DNA of 64,000 bases, from positions 122,885 to 186,884 of the forward strand of contig CASFJK010000002.1 in assembly GCA_949295025.1 (NCBI GenBank). Direction: 5' to 3'. Shown piece by piece: positions 8,190 to 17,755 of this stretch. The number at the start of each line of letters is the position of its first letter. Within the stretch, counting starts at the first letter, position 1. Under the pieces are notes generated by a model. It saw only the letters and a list, made by a program, of their open reading frames with translations, had not been told where the DNA came from and ran no database searches. Source of the DNA: an uncultured Pseudomonadota bacterium (GTDB taxonomy: Bacteria > Pseudomonadota > Alphaproteobacteria > RF32 > CAG-239). A program made the position numbers and the translations under genes.

Positions 8190-9059
8190 TTACCATTCGA
8201 TTTTCATTCCATCAAATGCCGGTGTGACAAAATCCGGTGTTTTTTCATTTATTTTATCATAATCACATTCTGTTGCCATATGGTTAATAATGGCTCTTTC
8301 CGGTGCAATTTTATTTATGACCTCCATGACCATGTCAAAACTAGCGTGTCCTCTTTGCTCAAATGGTGTTGTTAATGGAATAACCAACACCTTCGGACGA
8401 ACTTTTATTTGTTTAAATGCCGATGATGGAAGCGTTTTAAAATCAGATATATGAACATATTCTCCATCATTAAAAACATAGCCTATAGAAGGAGTGTTAT
8501 GCCCCATTTGTTTGATGGGCGTGATTTTGACATTATTTATATAAAATGGATGATTGCACTTAATTTCCGTAAACTTGAAGCTCGGCGTATAAAAAACATT
8601 CTTTTTCTTGGAAAGCAAGGTATCCACCAAATATGAAAATCTTTTGCGAATGACTTTGGTGGTTGCTTTATCGGCATAGCATTGAATGCTTAAATCTCCG
8701 ATTTTATTTAAGCTATTAAAATTGTAATTTCCATGATGATATGCAATTTCTCCTTGTGCTTGGTATGCTTCATGCAGACGAATTCGGTTGATTTCGCGCA
8801 AATCATCTATACCATGCAAATGGTCTGCATGCGCATGCGTATACAATACAGCGTCCAAATGCTTGATATTATTATCAAGAAGATGTTGTCTTATATCTGG
8901 AGATGTGTCTATCAAAAATTTAGTATCATCAATCTCAACATAGGTATCTGTGCGGGTACGAATATTTTTCTGATTATTCGGATTGCAATCTCCCCAACCG
9001 CAACTCAATGACGGAACACCAGGAGCTGCGCCCGCGCCTAAAATAATTACCTTAGCCAT
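8190..9059 (-). CDS. MBL-fold metallohydrolase (PhnP-like)
   Basis: A 289-residue beta-lactamase-fold hydrolase. The zinc-binding HxHxDH motif is at 75-80 (THAHADH), with further metal ligands in MGHNTPSIG and the final NHMATECD. Cys20 and Cys25 in SCGWGDC match the Cys-rich N-terminal segment of PhnP-type phosphodiesterases. This hydrolase follows tatD in many alphaproteobacteria, with an unknown physiological substrate. Its ATG overlaps the tatD stop by one base. Confidence 0.85.
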   Translation of the reverse strand: MAKVIILGAGAAPGVPSLSCGWGDCNPNNQKNIRTRTDTYVEIDDTKFLIDTSPDIRQHLLDNNIKHLDAVLYTHAHADHLHGIDDLREINRIRLHEAYQAQGEIAYHHGNYNFNSLNKIGDLSIQCYADKATTKVIRKRFSYLVDTLLSKKKNVFYTPSFKFTEIKCNHPFYINNVKITPIKQMGHNTPSIGYVFNDGEYVHISDFKTLPSSAFKQIKVRPKVLVIPLTTPFEQRGHASFDMVMEVINKIAPERAIINHMATECDYDKINEKTPDFVTPAFDGMKIEW

Positions 9060-9853
9060 TAAAACTCATATCTCCCTTTATCACTGGCTTTTCTAAACAA
9101 TCTAAAAAAATTATCCGATGTAATTTCGGCCAACTTATCTAGACTTAAACCTCTTATCTGAGCTAATTTTTCTGCCGTGTGTAAGACAAATGCAGGTTCG
9201 TTTCTTCTGCCGCGCATGGGAACTGGAGCTAAAAAAGGAGAATCTGTTTCAATTAACAATCTGTCTTCTGGAATTTCAGCAAAAATTTCGCGCAAATCGC
9301 CCGATTTATTAAATGTGATTATCCCTGATGCAGATAAATAAAAACCTATAGACAAAGCATAATCTGCTAAAGCTTTACCTGATGAGAAACAATGCAATTC
9401 CCCAATAAAAGGCTTTTGTTTATACATTTCATCCAAAACACTAATTGTATCATCATCAGCATCGCGAGTATGGATAATCAAAGGTAGTCCTGTTTCTTGT
9501 GCTGCCTTTATCTGTTCTTTGAAAACTTTTATTTGAACATCTTTGGGAGAATAGTCATAGTAGTAATCCAAGCCACATTCACCAATGGCCACGATTTTTT
9601 TGTGTTCTGCTTGTTTGATAAAGTCTTCTGCCTTGATATTTTCATATTCAGATGCATTGTGCGGATGTACACCAACCGCAGTATAAATAAAAGGATATTT
9701 TTCGGACAATTCTAATTGAGCCGCAATTTCCCCAATATTATTACCGGCATTGAGCATCGTTGTTACGCCATTTTCTTTGGCGCGCATTATCATATCATCA
9801 AAATCTTCTTCAAAATCTTCATATGTTAAATGACAGTGGCTATCGACCAGCAT
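9059..9853 (-). CDS. tatD: TatD family metal-dependent deoxyribonuclease
   Basis: A 264-residue TIM-barrel hydrolase. The signatures are HCH at 6-8 (MLVDSHCHLT), the GECGLDYYYD segment near 111, HTRDAD near 148, HCFSSG near 174 and ETDSPFLAPVPMRGRRNEP near 205. TatD enzymes are Mg-dependent 3'-5' DNases/RNases acting in the cytoplasm. The gene starts one base after the holB stop; this is the point where metG usually sits in related genomes. Length and motifs are complete. Confidence 0.95.
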   Translation of the reverse strand: MLVDSHCHLTYEDFEEDFDDMIMRAKENGVTTMLNAGNNIGEIAAQLELSEKYPFIYTAVGVHPHNASEYENIKAEDFIKQAEHKKIVAIGECGLDYYYDYSPKDVQIKVFKEQIKAAQETGLPLIIHTRDADDDTISVLDEMYKQKPFIGELHCFSSGKALADYALSIGFYLSASGIITFNKSGDLREIFAEIPEDRLLIETDSPFLAPVPMRGRRNEPAFVLHTAEKLAQIRGLSLDKLAEITSDNFFRLFRKASDKGRYEF

Positions 9854-9854
9854 T

Positions 9855-10913
9855 CTATATCCTCTTACACAAATTTATGATTATATTCATCAAAGCTTGT
9901 CTTTTATCTAAATTAAGACCAGCTGTTTCACTAAAAATTTTGATTGTTTCATCCCAAGATTTAGCAAATTCTTCTAAATTTGATGTGTGATGAATATTTT
10001 CAGCAATAAATTTCAAAATTAATTCTTGCGCCAAGTCATAGCTTTCATCATCGGCGCTATATGCATTGCAAAAATCCAGAACATCTGAAAGTACAAACTT
10101 ATCTTTAGCATACACAATACTACTTAATTTTTGATAAACATTCAAGGCATCATTATCCGCATACATAATTGCCTTACCAATACTTCCGGAAGAAAGTTCT
10201 GATAGTTCTTTTACTGATTTTTCAGATAATTCGGGACGATATCTGCGCAAAAGAGATGCAACATCCTTTTCTTCCAGAGGATGTAGATTTAACTTTGCAC
10301 AACGAGACTTTATGGTTGGCAACAATCGATTAGGATTATGACTAACCAATAACATCAGTGTTTTGTGGGGTGGCTCTTCCAATATTTTTAATATAGCATT
10401 AGCGCTGGCGGTGTTCATATCATCAATACTATCAATAATAACAACTCGCCAACCATCGTTACCTGAGCGTTTTGATAAAAACTCATTAACCGTACGAACA
10501 TCATCAATTCTGATAAATGCAGATTTTTTTAGACTTTTTAGCTCGTCGTCGCTTAATTGTTCTCCATCTTTAATTGCTTTGAGAACTTTTTTCTTGTCTG
10601 TATCTGTATAGTCTCTCTCGATGATTTTTAAGTCCGGATGTGCATTCTGAGCAACCAAGTTATATACGCTTGAATCTTCGGGAATATTTAAACTATTATA
10701 GGAATCTTTTTTGTTATAATCGGCATACAAGACAAAACGAGCAAATTTGTATGCTAATGTAGCTTTACCAATGCCTTCAATTCCTGAAAACAGCCATGAA
10801 TTATGTAATGTTTTGTTTTTCCAGGCATCAAGCAAAAATTGCTCTTCTTTCTCAAAACCTAAGAGATAGCTATTTTTACGAGGAATTAAATCTTGTATAT
10901 CTGCCTGCCCCAT
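9855..10913 (-). CDS. holB: DNA polymerase III delta' subunit
   Basis: A 352-residue clamp-loader subunit that helps place the beta clamp on DNA. The AAA+ region includes a P-loop-like FSGIEGIGKATLAYKFA near 42-58, VVIIDSIDDMNTASANAILK and the sensor-like LEEPPHKTLMLLVSHNPNRLLPTIKSR split over about 180-212. The position directly after tmk (TAATG overlap) is typical for this subunit. The C-terminal part is divergent, as usual for HolB. Confidence 0.92.
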   Translation of the reverse strand: MGQADIQDLIPRKNSYLLGFEKEEQFLLDAWKNKTLHNSWLFSGIEGIGKATLAYKFARFVLYADYNKKDSYNSLNIPEDSSVYNLVAQNAHPDLKIIERDYTDTDKKKVLKAIKDGEQLSDDELKSLKKSAFIRIDDVRTVNEFLSKRSGNDGWRVVIIDSIDDMNTASANAILKILEEPPHKTLMLLVSHNPNRLLPTIKSRCAKLNLHPLEEKDVASLLRRYRPELSEKSVKELSELSSGSIGKAIMYADNDALNVYQKLSSIVYAKDKFVLSDVLDFCNAYSADDESYDLAQELILKFIAENIHHTSNLEEFAKSWDETIKIFSETAGLNLDKRQALMNIIINLCKRI

Positions 10914-11566
10914 TATTTCAAATTAAACCTTTCTGAAACTATTTTAACAATTTCTTGGTGCAAATCTTCAATTGATTTATCTGCGTTCAAGACTACAAAG
11001 CGTTCCGGTTCTCTTTGTGCCATTTCTAAATAGCCATTACGCAAGTTTTCGTGAAATGTAAAATCTCTGCTTTCATGTCTTGTTTCTTTAACAGCCATGT
11101 GACCTGCTTTATCAAGAGAACGAGCTAAACCGATTTTTGGGTCTATGTCTAATAAAATTGTCAAATTTGGCTTAAAATCTCCAACCGTTAATTTATATAA
11201 ATTTTCTAAGGTCTGGAACGGAACTCTTTTATTATATCCATAATATTGATATGCCACGGTTGAATCTGCAAAACGATCACTTAAGACCCATTTACCTTCT
11301 TCCATGGCCGGCCAAACTTTTTTGGTCATATGAATGCGACGGTCGGCATAATAGAGCAAAGCCTCGGCAACAGCATCCATTTTGTCTTTATCACCAGTAA
11401 CTAAAATTCGACGAAGTTCTTGACCGATTTCTGTTCCTCCGGGTTCTTTGGTGGTGATAATCGGCAAACCCTTTTGCTCTAAATATTCTGCCAAAAGTTT
11501 TATTTGTGTCGATTTTCCGGTGCCCTCACCGCCTTCAAATGTGATAAAGTTTCCCTTTAATCCCAT
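10913..11566 (-). CDS. tmk: Thymidylate kinase
   Basis: A 217-residue enzyme that phosphorylates dTMP to dTDP for DNA synthesis. It has the P-loop FEGGEGTGKSTQ (9-20), the TTKEPGGTEIG motif near 39-49, and LSDRFADSTVAYQ near 94-106, the DR(Y/F) motif. Both ends overlap neighbours by one base (TAATG with dacA and holB), so the unit is translationally coupled. Confidence 0.97.
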   Translation of the reverse strand: MGLKGNFITFEGGEGTGKSTQIKLLAEYLEQKGLPIITTKEPGGTEIGQELRRILVTGDKDKMDAVAEALLYYADRRIHMTKKVWPAMEEGKWVLSDRFADSTVAYQYYGYNKRVPFQTLENLYKLTVGDFKPNLTILLDIDPKIGLARSLDKAGHMAVKETRHESRDFTFHENLRNGYLEMAQREPERFVVLNADKSIEDLHQEIVKIVSERFNLK

Positions 11567-12723
11567 TATTCTGCTCCAAAAAGTAAATATTTGATATTTT
11601 CCATAATTTTGCCAAACCAGCCCAATTTTTTTACATCTTGTGATGCAATCAAAGGTACTTCAATTGGATTTTGTCCCGGAACTTCTACATGAACGAAACC
11701 TAATTTATCACCTTGAGCAATGGGTGCTTTTACCGGCTTGTCATATACGGCTGTCATTCTAACTTTAGAAGCTTTGCTTTTTTTGATGGTTTTTAAGACA
11801 TCTTGATTAACCAATAAGTCTACACTCTTTTCTTCTCCAAACCAAACCGGAACTTCAGCAACTTTTTGACCCTGTTTAAGAATTTTATAATTATCAAATT
11901 CTCTAAAACCCCAGTTCATAATTTTTTCAGCTTCTTCTGAGCGCTCTTTATTGGAAGATAAGCCACTCATAACACTAATTAAACGTCTATCGCCTCTTTT
12001 GGCTGAACCTGTTAAACAAAATCCGGCTTCTTCAGTATGGCCTGTTTTCAAACCATCTGCTTCCGGCATACTATATAACAGAGGATTGCGATTACCCTGT
12101 CTAATGTTATTGTGGGTAAAGTTTCTTTCAGAAAAGATGTGATAATATTCCGGAAATTCTTTGATTATGATTCGTGCTAATTTTGCCAAATCTTCAACAG
12201 ACATTCTTTGATCCGGATGCGGCCAGCCTGTGGCGTTGGCAAAAGATGAATTGTGCATTCCCAAACGTTTAGCCGTATCATTCATCATTCTTGCAAAATC
12301 TTCTTCCGAACCAGCAATATTTTCAGCTGCCACAATGCATGCATCATTGCCTGATTGAATGATAATTCCTTGGATCAAATCGCCAACACGGACTTTTTCC
12401 TTAACATTCAAAAACATGGTCGAGCTTCCGCTTGCAGCGCCACCTTTACGCCAAGCATTTTCACTGACAGTAAAAACATCATCCTCGCTCAACGAACCAT
12501 CTTTGAGTTTTGAAAAGATTATATAAACCGTCATAAGCTTACTCATAGATGCCGGAGGAATCATTTTTTGAGCATCTTTTGTATATAAATATTCTCCTGT
12601 ATCATAATCCATCAAAATCAAGTTTTTTGCTTTGGTTTCGATAGCTTGTGCCATTGCAATATGACCAAAAACCACACCTGAAACAATTAAGGTTGAAATA
12701 TATAACTTGCTTTTTGAGAACAT
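11566..12723 (-). CDS. dacA: D-alanyl-D-alanine carboxypeptidase (PBP5/6 type)
   Basis: A 385-residue periplasmic penicillin-binding protein that trims the terminal D-Ala of peptidoglycan stem peptides. It has a signal peptide (1-28), SxxK at Ser59-Lys62, SGN at 124-126 and KTG at 226-228. The C-terminal PBP5-like beta domain and a terminal amphipathic helix (WFGKIMENIKYLLFGAE) for membrane association are present. It lies 23 nt downstream of rlpA and overlaps tmk by one base. Confidence 0.96.
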   Translation of the reverse strand: MFSKSKLYISTLIVSGVVFGHIAMAQAIETKAKNLILMDYDTGEYLYTKDAQKMIPPASMSKLMTVYIIFSKLKDGSLSEDDVFTVSENAWRKGGAASGSSTMFLNVKEKVRVGDLIQGIIIQSGNDACIVAAENIAGSEEDFARMMNDTAKRLGMHNSSFANATGWPHPDQRMSVEDLAKLARIIIKEFPEYYHIFSERNFTHNNIRQGNRNPLLYSMPEADGLKTGHTEEAGFCLTGSAKRGDRRLISVMSGLSSNKERSEEAEKIMNWGFREFDNYKILKQGQKVAEVPVWFGEEKSVDLLVNQDVLKTIKKSKASKVRMTAVYDKPVKAPIAQGDKLGFVHVEVPGQNPIEVPLIASQDVKKLGWFGKIMENIKYLLFGAE

Positions 12724-12746
12724 TTTGAAACTTCCTTATCTAATAT

Positions 12747-13601
12747 TTATTCCGAGATTAACTTAGCATCCATCAAACCAGCATTGCGAACTCTTGACAA
12801 AGTTGTATCTGCGGTTGATTGCTCAGAAAAAGGTCCAATACGTACACGATAAAATGTGCTGCCGTTTACGTCTGCAGGCATGATTTTAACTTGTCCATAT
12901 CTTTGCAACTGATTTTTTAAATTTTCTGCCATATTCATATTTGAAAAAGAACCGGCTTGAACATAATATCCGCCACTTTGAGCGATGTTTGGCGCATAGT
13001 TTTCATAAGGGCTTACTTTTTTCTTGGGAATTGTAATGATTTTTCCCGTATTTGTTTTGCTGTTGGAAGCATAAGTTGATGTTTTTTTACCGGTTAAAGC
13101 CGCTTTTAAGGCTTTACTTTCTTCTGCCATAATTTCAACTTTTACTTTTGCTGTTCCCTGAGTTTGGAAGCCAAGCAATTGTGAAGCTCTTTTAGATACA
13201 TCTATGATTCTATTTTTGGCAAAAGGACCGCGATCATTAACACGCAAGACTAAAGAACGACCATTTTCAAGATTGGTCACGCGAACAATAGAAGGCAATG
13301 GTAAAGTTCTGTGCGCTGCCGTTAAAGTGTTCATATCATAAATTTCACCATTAGCGGTGTATTTTGCATGAAAATCTTTGCCGTACCAAGAAGCTGTTCC
13401 GGTTTCAACATAATCATAATCTTCTTCAGGATAGTACCATTTACCGCTAATTTGATATGGTTTTCCAACCTTATAGGTTCCGCCTTTACCATTTATGGCA
13501 GCAGATTGAGAATACAAATCAAGCTTGTCACTAGCACAAGATGATAAAAATAAGGTGGCAAACGAAAAAACGATAAATAACTTACTTCTTTTTAAAATCA
13601 T
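12747..13601 (-). CDS. rlpA: RlpA-family septal lytic transglycosylase lipoprotein with SPOR domain
   Basis: A 284-residue lipoprotein. The lipobox LSSC puts the acylated Cys at 22. A double-psi beta-barrel domain (about 65-150) has GTASWYGKDFHAKYTANG, the TAAHRTLPLPS segment and VNDRGPFAKNRIIDVS. A C-terminal SPOR domain (about 210-284) begins at YYVQAGSFSN. RlpA proteins cleave denuded glycan strands at the septum, and SPOR binds the same strands. It precedes dacA. Confidence 0.93.
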   Translation of the reverse strand: MILKRSKLFIVFSFATLFLSSCASDKLDLYSQSAAINGKGGTYKVGKPYQISGKWYYPEEDYDYVETGTASWYGKDFHAKYTANGEIYDMNTLTAAHRTLPLPSIVRVTNLENGRSLVLRVNDRGPFAKNRIIDVSKRASQLLGFQTQGTAKVKVEIMAEESKALKAALTGKKTSTYASNSKTNTGKIITIPKKKVSPYENYAPNIAQSGGYYVQAGSFSNMNMAENLKNQLQRYGQVKIMPADVNGSTFYRVRIGPFSEQSTADTTLSRVRNAGLMDAKLISE

Positions 13602-13671
13602 TAATTTTCCTATACTTCAAAAATAAACTTGGACATAATCTAAACTGCTTTTTGCTTTTCGTAAAGAAGCT

Positions 13672-14949
13672 TTACATCTTCTTGTGTAATTTTTTGGGAG
13701 GAACTGGAATTGCGAATCCAACCTCAGGATTGTATTGTTTTATTCTCTCAATCAATACGGCATCTGGATAGCCATCTTGCGGCATTTTTGCTTGTTCTTG
13801 AACTTGTTTTATGGCTTCTCTGGTTTGAGCACCCAACATTCCGTCTTCATCAAGTTTTTTATCAAACCAACCGAGCTTATTGATAAAAGTTTGAATTTGC
13901 AATATATCATCCGTTCTTAAACGAACAGCCGGATTTTCTTTAGCTGCTTGCCATGTTTTTCCGGTGCGAATATAATCTGCTAATATTCCTATAGCCAAAG
14001 CATAATTTTCGGAACGATTCCATATCATTATTTTATTAAAATTATTCAACACTAAATAGGCATTTCCCTTTTTGCCTTCTGGAACGATAATAGCGGCTTT
14101 TATATCATCAGCAGGAAGTTTTTGGCCTTTTAGAGGTTTTATGCCCATTTTTTTCCATTCTTTTATTGTTTTTACTTTTTTACGACCGCTATTCTTAAAA
14201 TCAAAATTCCAAGGCAAAGTTACTTGTTGTCCCCATTCTTGATCTTTTTTCCAACCTATTTGCGATAAATAATTAGCGGCAGATGCAGCGGCATCATCAA
14301 AAGAATACCAAATATCAATTGTGTTATCTTGATTATAATCGATGGCATAAGCATTAAAAGTTGACGGCATAAATTGAAAATTTCCCATTGCTCCGGCCCA
14401 TGACCCTTGCATCTTGGTGTGGTCAATGTTCCATGTATCAATAATTTTTAAGGCCTGATACAATTCTTCTTTGAAAAACTTTGGTCTTCTTTGATCATAA
14501 CTCAAAGTGGTTAAGGCTTCTATCACATCGTAGCCTCCAAAATTTTGACCAAAATTTGTTTCAACGCCCCAAAAAGCAATAATGTAGTGCGGTTGGACCC
14601 CATATTTATCTGAAATTGGCTTCAAAACAGGATAAAGCTCTTTATATTTTTTTTGAGCAGCTTTTACTCTTTGTTTATTAACAACACGGTTTAGATAATC
14701 TGTTGATGTTAGTGCAAATTCGGCCTGTTTTCTATCAATTTTCACAACCTCGGGATTGGGCTTGTAATAATTGTCTTTATATACATTATCGACAGTTTTT
14801 TGAGAGATTCCTCTTTTAACCATTTCTTCCTTTAAATTATCAAGCCATTGTTCATACTTTTGATCTGACTGTTCAGATGGCATTGCACATGCCATTGTGC
14901 CCATCAATAAAAAAGCAGATAATGTCAATATATGCCCAGAGAATCTCAT
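13672..14949 (-). CDS. MltB-type lytic murein transglycosylase with peptidoglycan-binding domain
   Basis: A 425-residue periplasmic enzyme cleaving the MurNAc-GlcNAc bond with formation of 1,6-anhydro ends. The signal sequence ends in TMAC, so it may be a lipoprotein. The catalytic region includes IAFWGVETNFGQNFGGYDV (Glu in GVE), LTTLSYDQRRPKFF, and GSWAGAMGNFQFMPSTF (about 180-198). A C-terminal PG_binding_1 domain (about 345-410) has the segment INKLGWFDKKLDEDGMLG. The gene is 70 nt upstream of rlpA. Confidence 0.93.
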   Translation of the reverse strand: MRFSGHILTLSAFLLMGTMACAMPSEQSDQKYEQWLDNLKEEMVKRGISQKTVDNVYKDNYYKPNPEVVKIDRKQAEFALTSTDYLNRVVNKQRVKAAQKKYKELYPVLKPISDKYGVQPHYIIAFWGVETNFGQNFGGYDVIEALTTLSYDQRRPKFFKEELYQALKIIDTWNIDHTKMQGSWAGAMGNFQFMPSTFNAYAIDYNQDNTIDIWYSFDDAAASAANYLSQIGWKKDQEWGQQVTLPWNFDFKNSGRKKVKTIKEWKKMGIKPLKGQKLPADDIKAAIIVPEGKKGNAYLVLNNFNKIMIWNRSENYALAIGILADYIRTGKTWQAAKENPAVRLRTDDILQIQTFINKLGWFDKKLDEDGMLGAQTREAIKQVQEQAKMPQDGYPDAVLIERIKQYNPEVGFAIPVPPKKLHKKM

Positions 14950-15085
14950 TTTTTGTCCTTGATTATAAAATATATTTTACATAATAATCACGATTGTTTT
15001 AGAAAACATTAATATCGAAAACCGCTTCATTATTTTTATTTATTCAAAGGTATGTAAATATTTTTTCAAAATTATAAAAAAACTC

Positions 15086-15114
15086 TTGACCTTTTTAATT
15101 CTTTTGAGTAAAAA
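15086..15114 (+). promoter_or_regulatory. Promoter of tRNA-Ser
   Basis: -35 TTGACC (15086-15091), 17-nt spacer, weak -10 TAAAAA (15109-15114). Predicted transcription begins about 18 nt before the tRNA. Confidence 0.5.
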
Positions 15115-15138
15115 GTCTTTCAGAAATTGCAAAACACT

Positions 15139-15228
15139 GGAGAGGTGGCAGAGCGGTTTAATGCAGCGGTCTTGAAAACCGTCGTGGGGGCGACCCCACC
15201 CAGAGTTCGAATCTCTGCCTCTCCGCCA
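15139..15228 (+). tRNA. tRNA-Ser (anticodon TGA)
   Basis: A 90-nt tRNA with a long variable arm, as expected for serine. The acceptor stem GGAGAGG pairs with CCTCTCC. The anticodon loop CTTGAAA gives TGA at 15173-15175. The variable arm GTGGGGG..CCCCAC and T arm AGAGTTCGAATCTCT are clear, and CCA (15226-15228) is encoded. Confidence 0.97.
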
Positions 15229-15232
15229 ATTA

Positions 15233-15265
15233 AAAAAAACGACCTTTTATAAGGTCGTTTTTTTT
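15233..15265 (+). terminator. Terminator after tRNA-Ser
   Basis: AAACGACCTT / AAGGTCGTTT with a TTAT loop and a T8 tail. Confidence 0.88.
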
Positions 15266-15303
15266 GTTTTAGGCAATTTATGTCGTCATTAAAAAAAAAC
15301 AGT

Positions 15304-15570
15304 TTAATTCAAATCTCCGAAGAAGAGACTAATTTCTTTTGCCCGTTGTTTAATTAAATCTATATTTTGATTATTTGCAGTTATCCAGTTCCAATTATGA
15401 AAAGCTTTGTCCCAATGCTGATATTCTATCGCTTTTTTTAAGTGCGAAGTTTCAAAATTATCTTGTCCGATACTGGAAATTAAGCTACACAACGCTTCTT
15501 TCTGATTCTTTGTAAATTCACCCTTGGGAAGTATAATCGGTTGCACTTTATTTTTAATAAGTTGACCCAT
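15304..15570 (-). CDS. Small unknown protein (88 aa)
   Basis: No family recognised. A strong GGAGG 7 nt before the ATG supports translation. The protein is soluble, helical and mildly basic at the start, with an aromatic centre (YQHWDKAFHNWNW). There is no signal peptide or membrane segment. The gene stands alone between tRNA-Ser and the beta-barrel gene. Confidence 0.6.
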   Translation of the reverse strand: MGQLIKNKVQPIILPKGEFTKNQKEALCSLISSIGQDNFETSHLKKAIEYQHWDKAFHNWNWITANNQNIDLIKQRAKEISLFFGDLN

Positions 15571-15640
15571 GATTTCCTCCTTTTGTATGATGTGAAAATC
15601 ACCTTTATTTTAATGATAAAAATTTGATTTGTCATCAAAA

Positions 15641-15675
15641 AAAAAGAGAGAAGATGTTTCATTCTCTCTTTTTTA
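15641..15675 (-). terminator. Terminator of the beta-barrel gene
   Basis: AAAAGAGAGAA / TTCTCTCTTTT stem with an 8-nt loop, just after the stop of the 15700-16257 gene; flanking A and T runs would allow use on either strand. Confidence 0.8.
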
Positions 15676-15699
15676 CAAAGGCTTTAACTTTATATTATC

Positions 15700-16257
15700 T
15701 TAGAAGCTGTATCTAACACCGGCTGTTACATCAACAATATTGTCAACACCTTCAATATCAACATCAGCATAACGAACCATCATGCGTGCTGCCATATCTT
15801 CGGTGAAGTTGTATTGAGCACCGGCACCTAATCTCCAGCCCCAACCATCATCGGTGAATTTTTCTCTAGCTGAAGAAGTTTCAATTTTGGCTTCTGCATC
15901 GTAGTAACCCATACCTAAAGAGCCGATTAATTCAACTTTTTCTTCACAACCCAAAGGCATATAGCCCATCAAATCCAAACCATAAGCATGATATTTGTCT
16001 TTAATTTCTACATTACCATGGTGTTTTTTACCTTCGTCAGTTTGTTGAAAAAATGCTTCAACGCCAAAGTTTTTGTGCATTCTAACACCTGCATTAATTG
16101 CATAAGCGTTAAAATTATCTTCTGCATAATCTTCATTAATATCTACCATAGAACGAACATAGTCCAAACCTACATAAGGTTTCATTTCCATTTCCATAGC
16201 GTTTGCATTAAAACTCATAATAGAAGCCACACCGGCCAACAGTAAATATTTTTTCAT
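15700..16257 (-). CDS. Outer-membrane beta-barrel protein (OmpA/Opa-like, 8 strands)
   Basis: A 185-residue exported protein with a signal peptide (1-20, ending NANA). Alternating amphipathic strands separated by polar turns end in VTAGVRYSF, with the terminal Phe typical of Bam substrates. The size fits an eight-stranded barrel of the OMP_b-brl family (attachment or permeability proteins). AGGAG precedes the ATG. It has its own promoter and terminator. The precise function is unknown. Confidence 0.82.
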   Translation of the reverse strand: MKKYLLLAGVASIMSFNANAMEMEMKPYVGLDYVRSMVDINEDYAEDNFNAYAINAGVRMHKNFGVEAFFQQTDEGKKHHGNVEIKDKYHAYGLDLMGYMPLGCEEKVELIGSLGMGYYDAEAKIETSSAREKFTDDGWGWRLGAGAQYNFTEDMAARMMVRYADVDIEGVDNIVDVTAGVRYSF

Positions 16258-16298
16258 TTTTAAACTCCTGTATGATTATCTCTGATTGAGACAACTTA

Positions 16299-16326
16299 AT
16301 CTTATCAACCTAAATTAGCTTGTCAA
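16299..16326 (-). promoter_or_regulatory. Promoter of the beta-barrel gene, with flanking inverted repeat
   Basis: On the minus strand, -35 TTGACA (16326-16321), 16-nt spacer, -10 TAAGAT (16304-16299). TAATCTTAT at 16297-16305 and ATAAGATTA at 16354-16362 form a 9-bp inverted repeat around the promoter, a possible operator (inference). Confidence 0.6.
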
Positions 16327-16436
16327 GATGCAACTTATTCTAATTTTAGTTGTATAAGATTATATATCAATTGTTTCAAAACATTTTTTCATATAATCAT
16401 CAAAATGAAAAAAACATCCCCTTGCTTAAAAAAATT

Positions 16437-17695
16437 TTAAAAATAATGATAGCCATCATAGGCCAAGCCTAAACCAACGGATGTGAGTTTGTTCTGGGCT
16501 GAAATTTCAGCATTAGAAAAAATTTGGCATAACTCGTTTCTGACTATTGGAATCTCGGTGGAACCTCCGGTCAAAATAATTAAATCGATTTTTTCTGCTT
16601 TTATTTGCGCTTGGCACAAACATTCTTGAACCGAATTTTTGACTTTGGATAAGTCATTCATCACAGAGATATTAAATGCTTCTTCCGTTGATTGAATTTG
16701 CGGTTTTCCACTTAAAAAGTTAAGAATCGTGGAGGTTTGACTTTGGTTTGATAATTTTATTTTTGCTTCTTCTACCAACCACAAAAGTTTGTGTCCGGCT
16801 TCTTGTTCATACAACTCTAATAATCGCATATATTTTCCGGATTATGAGCTTCTACCAAAACCTCCTTGATAATTTTTTTATTCTGATATGTATATGCCAT
16901 ATTTATTTTGCTCCACTCAGACATATCAAAATATTGTGAGGTAGGAACATAAAGGTTCTTTTTTCCATAAGTTGTATGCATTCCTAATTCCGGCATAAAT
17001 GACTTGATTGATAAATCTTTATCAAAATCATTACCGCCAATTCTTACACCAGAATCTGCCAAAATATCATCATAACGATTTTTCTTATTTTTCAAATTTT
17101 CGCCTAATCTGATAATACTAAAATCTGAAGTTCCGCCGCCAATATCTATAACGCAAGCCAGTTTTTCTCCCTTAATATTTTCTTCATGGGCATAGGCAGC
17201 CGCAATCGGTTCATATTGAAAATAAATTTCTTTAAAACCGGCTTTTTCAGCAACATCTTTTAACTGCTTTTCAGCTTCAATATCTCCTTTTTTATCATTA
17301 TCTCGAAAATGAACAGGTCTCCCCATGACAACTTTTTCTATGTTTCTTTGAGCAAAAATTTCGGCTTTTTCTTTCATGAATTTTATATATTGAGCCAAAA
17401 TATTTTCAAATTTTACCGATTTTCCGTTCAAAATTGTGCCATTTTGCATCAAATCCGTGCCTAAAACGCGTTTTAGAGAACGCATTAAACGCCCCTCTTC
17501 TCCGCTCATATATTTTTGCAGAGCTGTTCGTCCAAATAGCGGCAGAGTTTTGTTATTTTCATAGAATATGGCTGAGGGAATGGTAATATGCTCATCTTCA
17601 ACTGCAATCATTTTTGGTTTTTGCACTGTTGAAGCTACGGCAATAGATGAATTGGATGTACCAAAATCTATGCCGCAGAAAAAATCTCGCGTCAT
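16437..17695 (-). pseudogene. yegD: YegD-like Hsp70 family protein, split by a frameshift
   Basis: Two overlapping frames together make one Hsp70-fold protein of about 420 residues, close to YegD (about 450). The first part (17695-16817) has the ATPase phosphate-1 loop IDFGTSNSSIAVA, the VIDIGGGTSDFSI loop and the GNDFD segment, ending ..HNPENICDY. The second (16829-16437) continues RLLELYEQEAGHKLLW and has the adenosine motif ILTGGSTEIP. Adding one A to the AAAA at the junction restores HNPEKYMRLLELYE. The breakpoint is a single-base deletion or a sequencing error. A good ribosome site (AAAGGAAA) precedes the start. YegD is an uncharacterised chaperone homologue without a substrate-binding domain. 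Confidence 0.85.
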
Positions 17696-17755
17696 GATAA
17701 ATTTTCCTTTTGTTTATTGTTGCAAAAGTGCTTTTATCATCCGACTGTAATTTTG

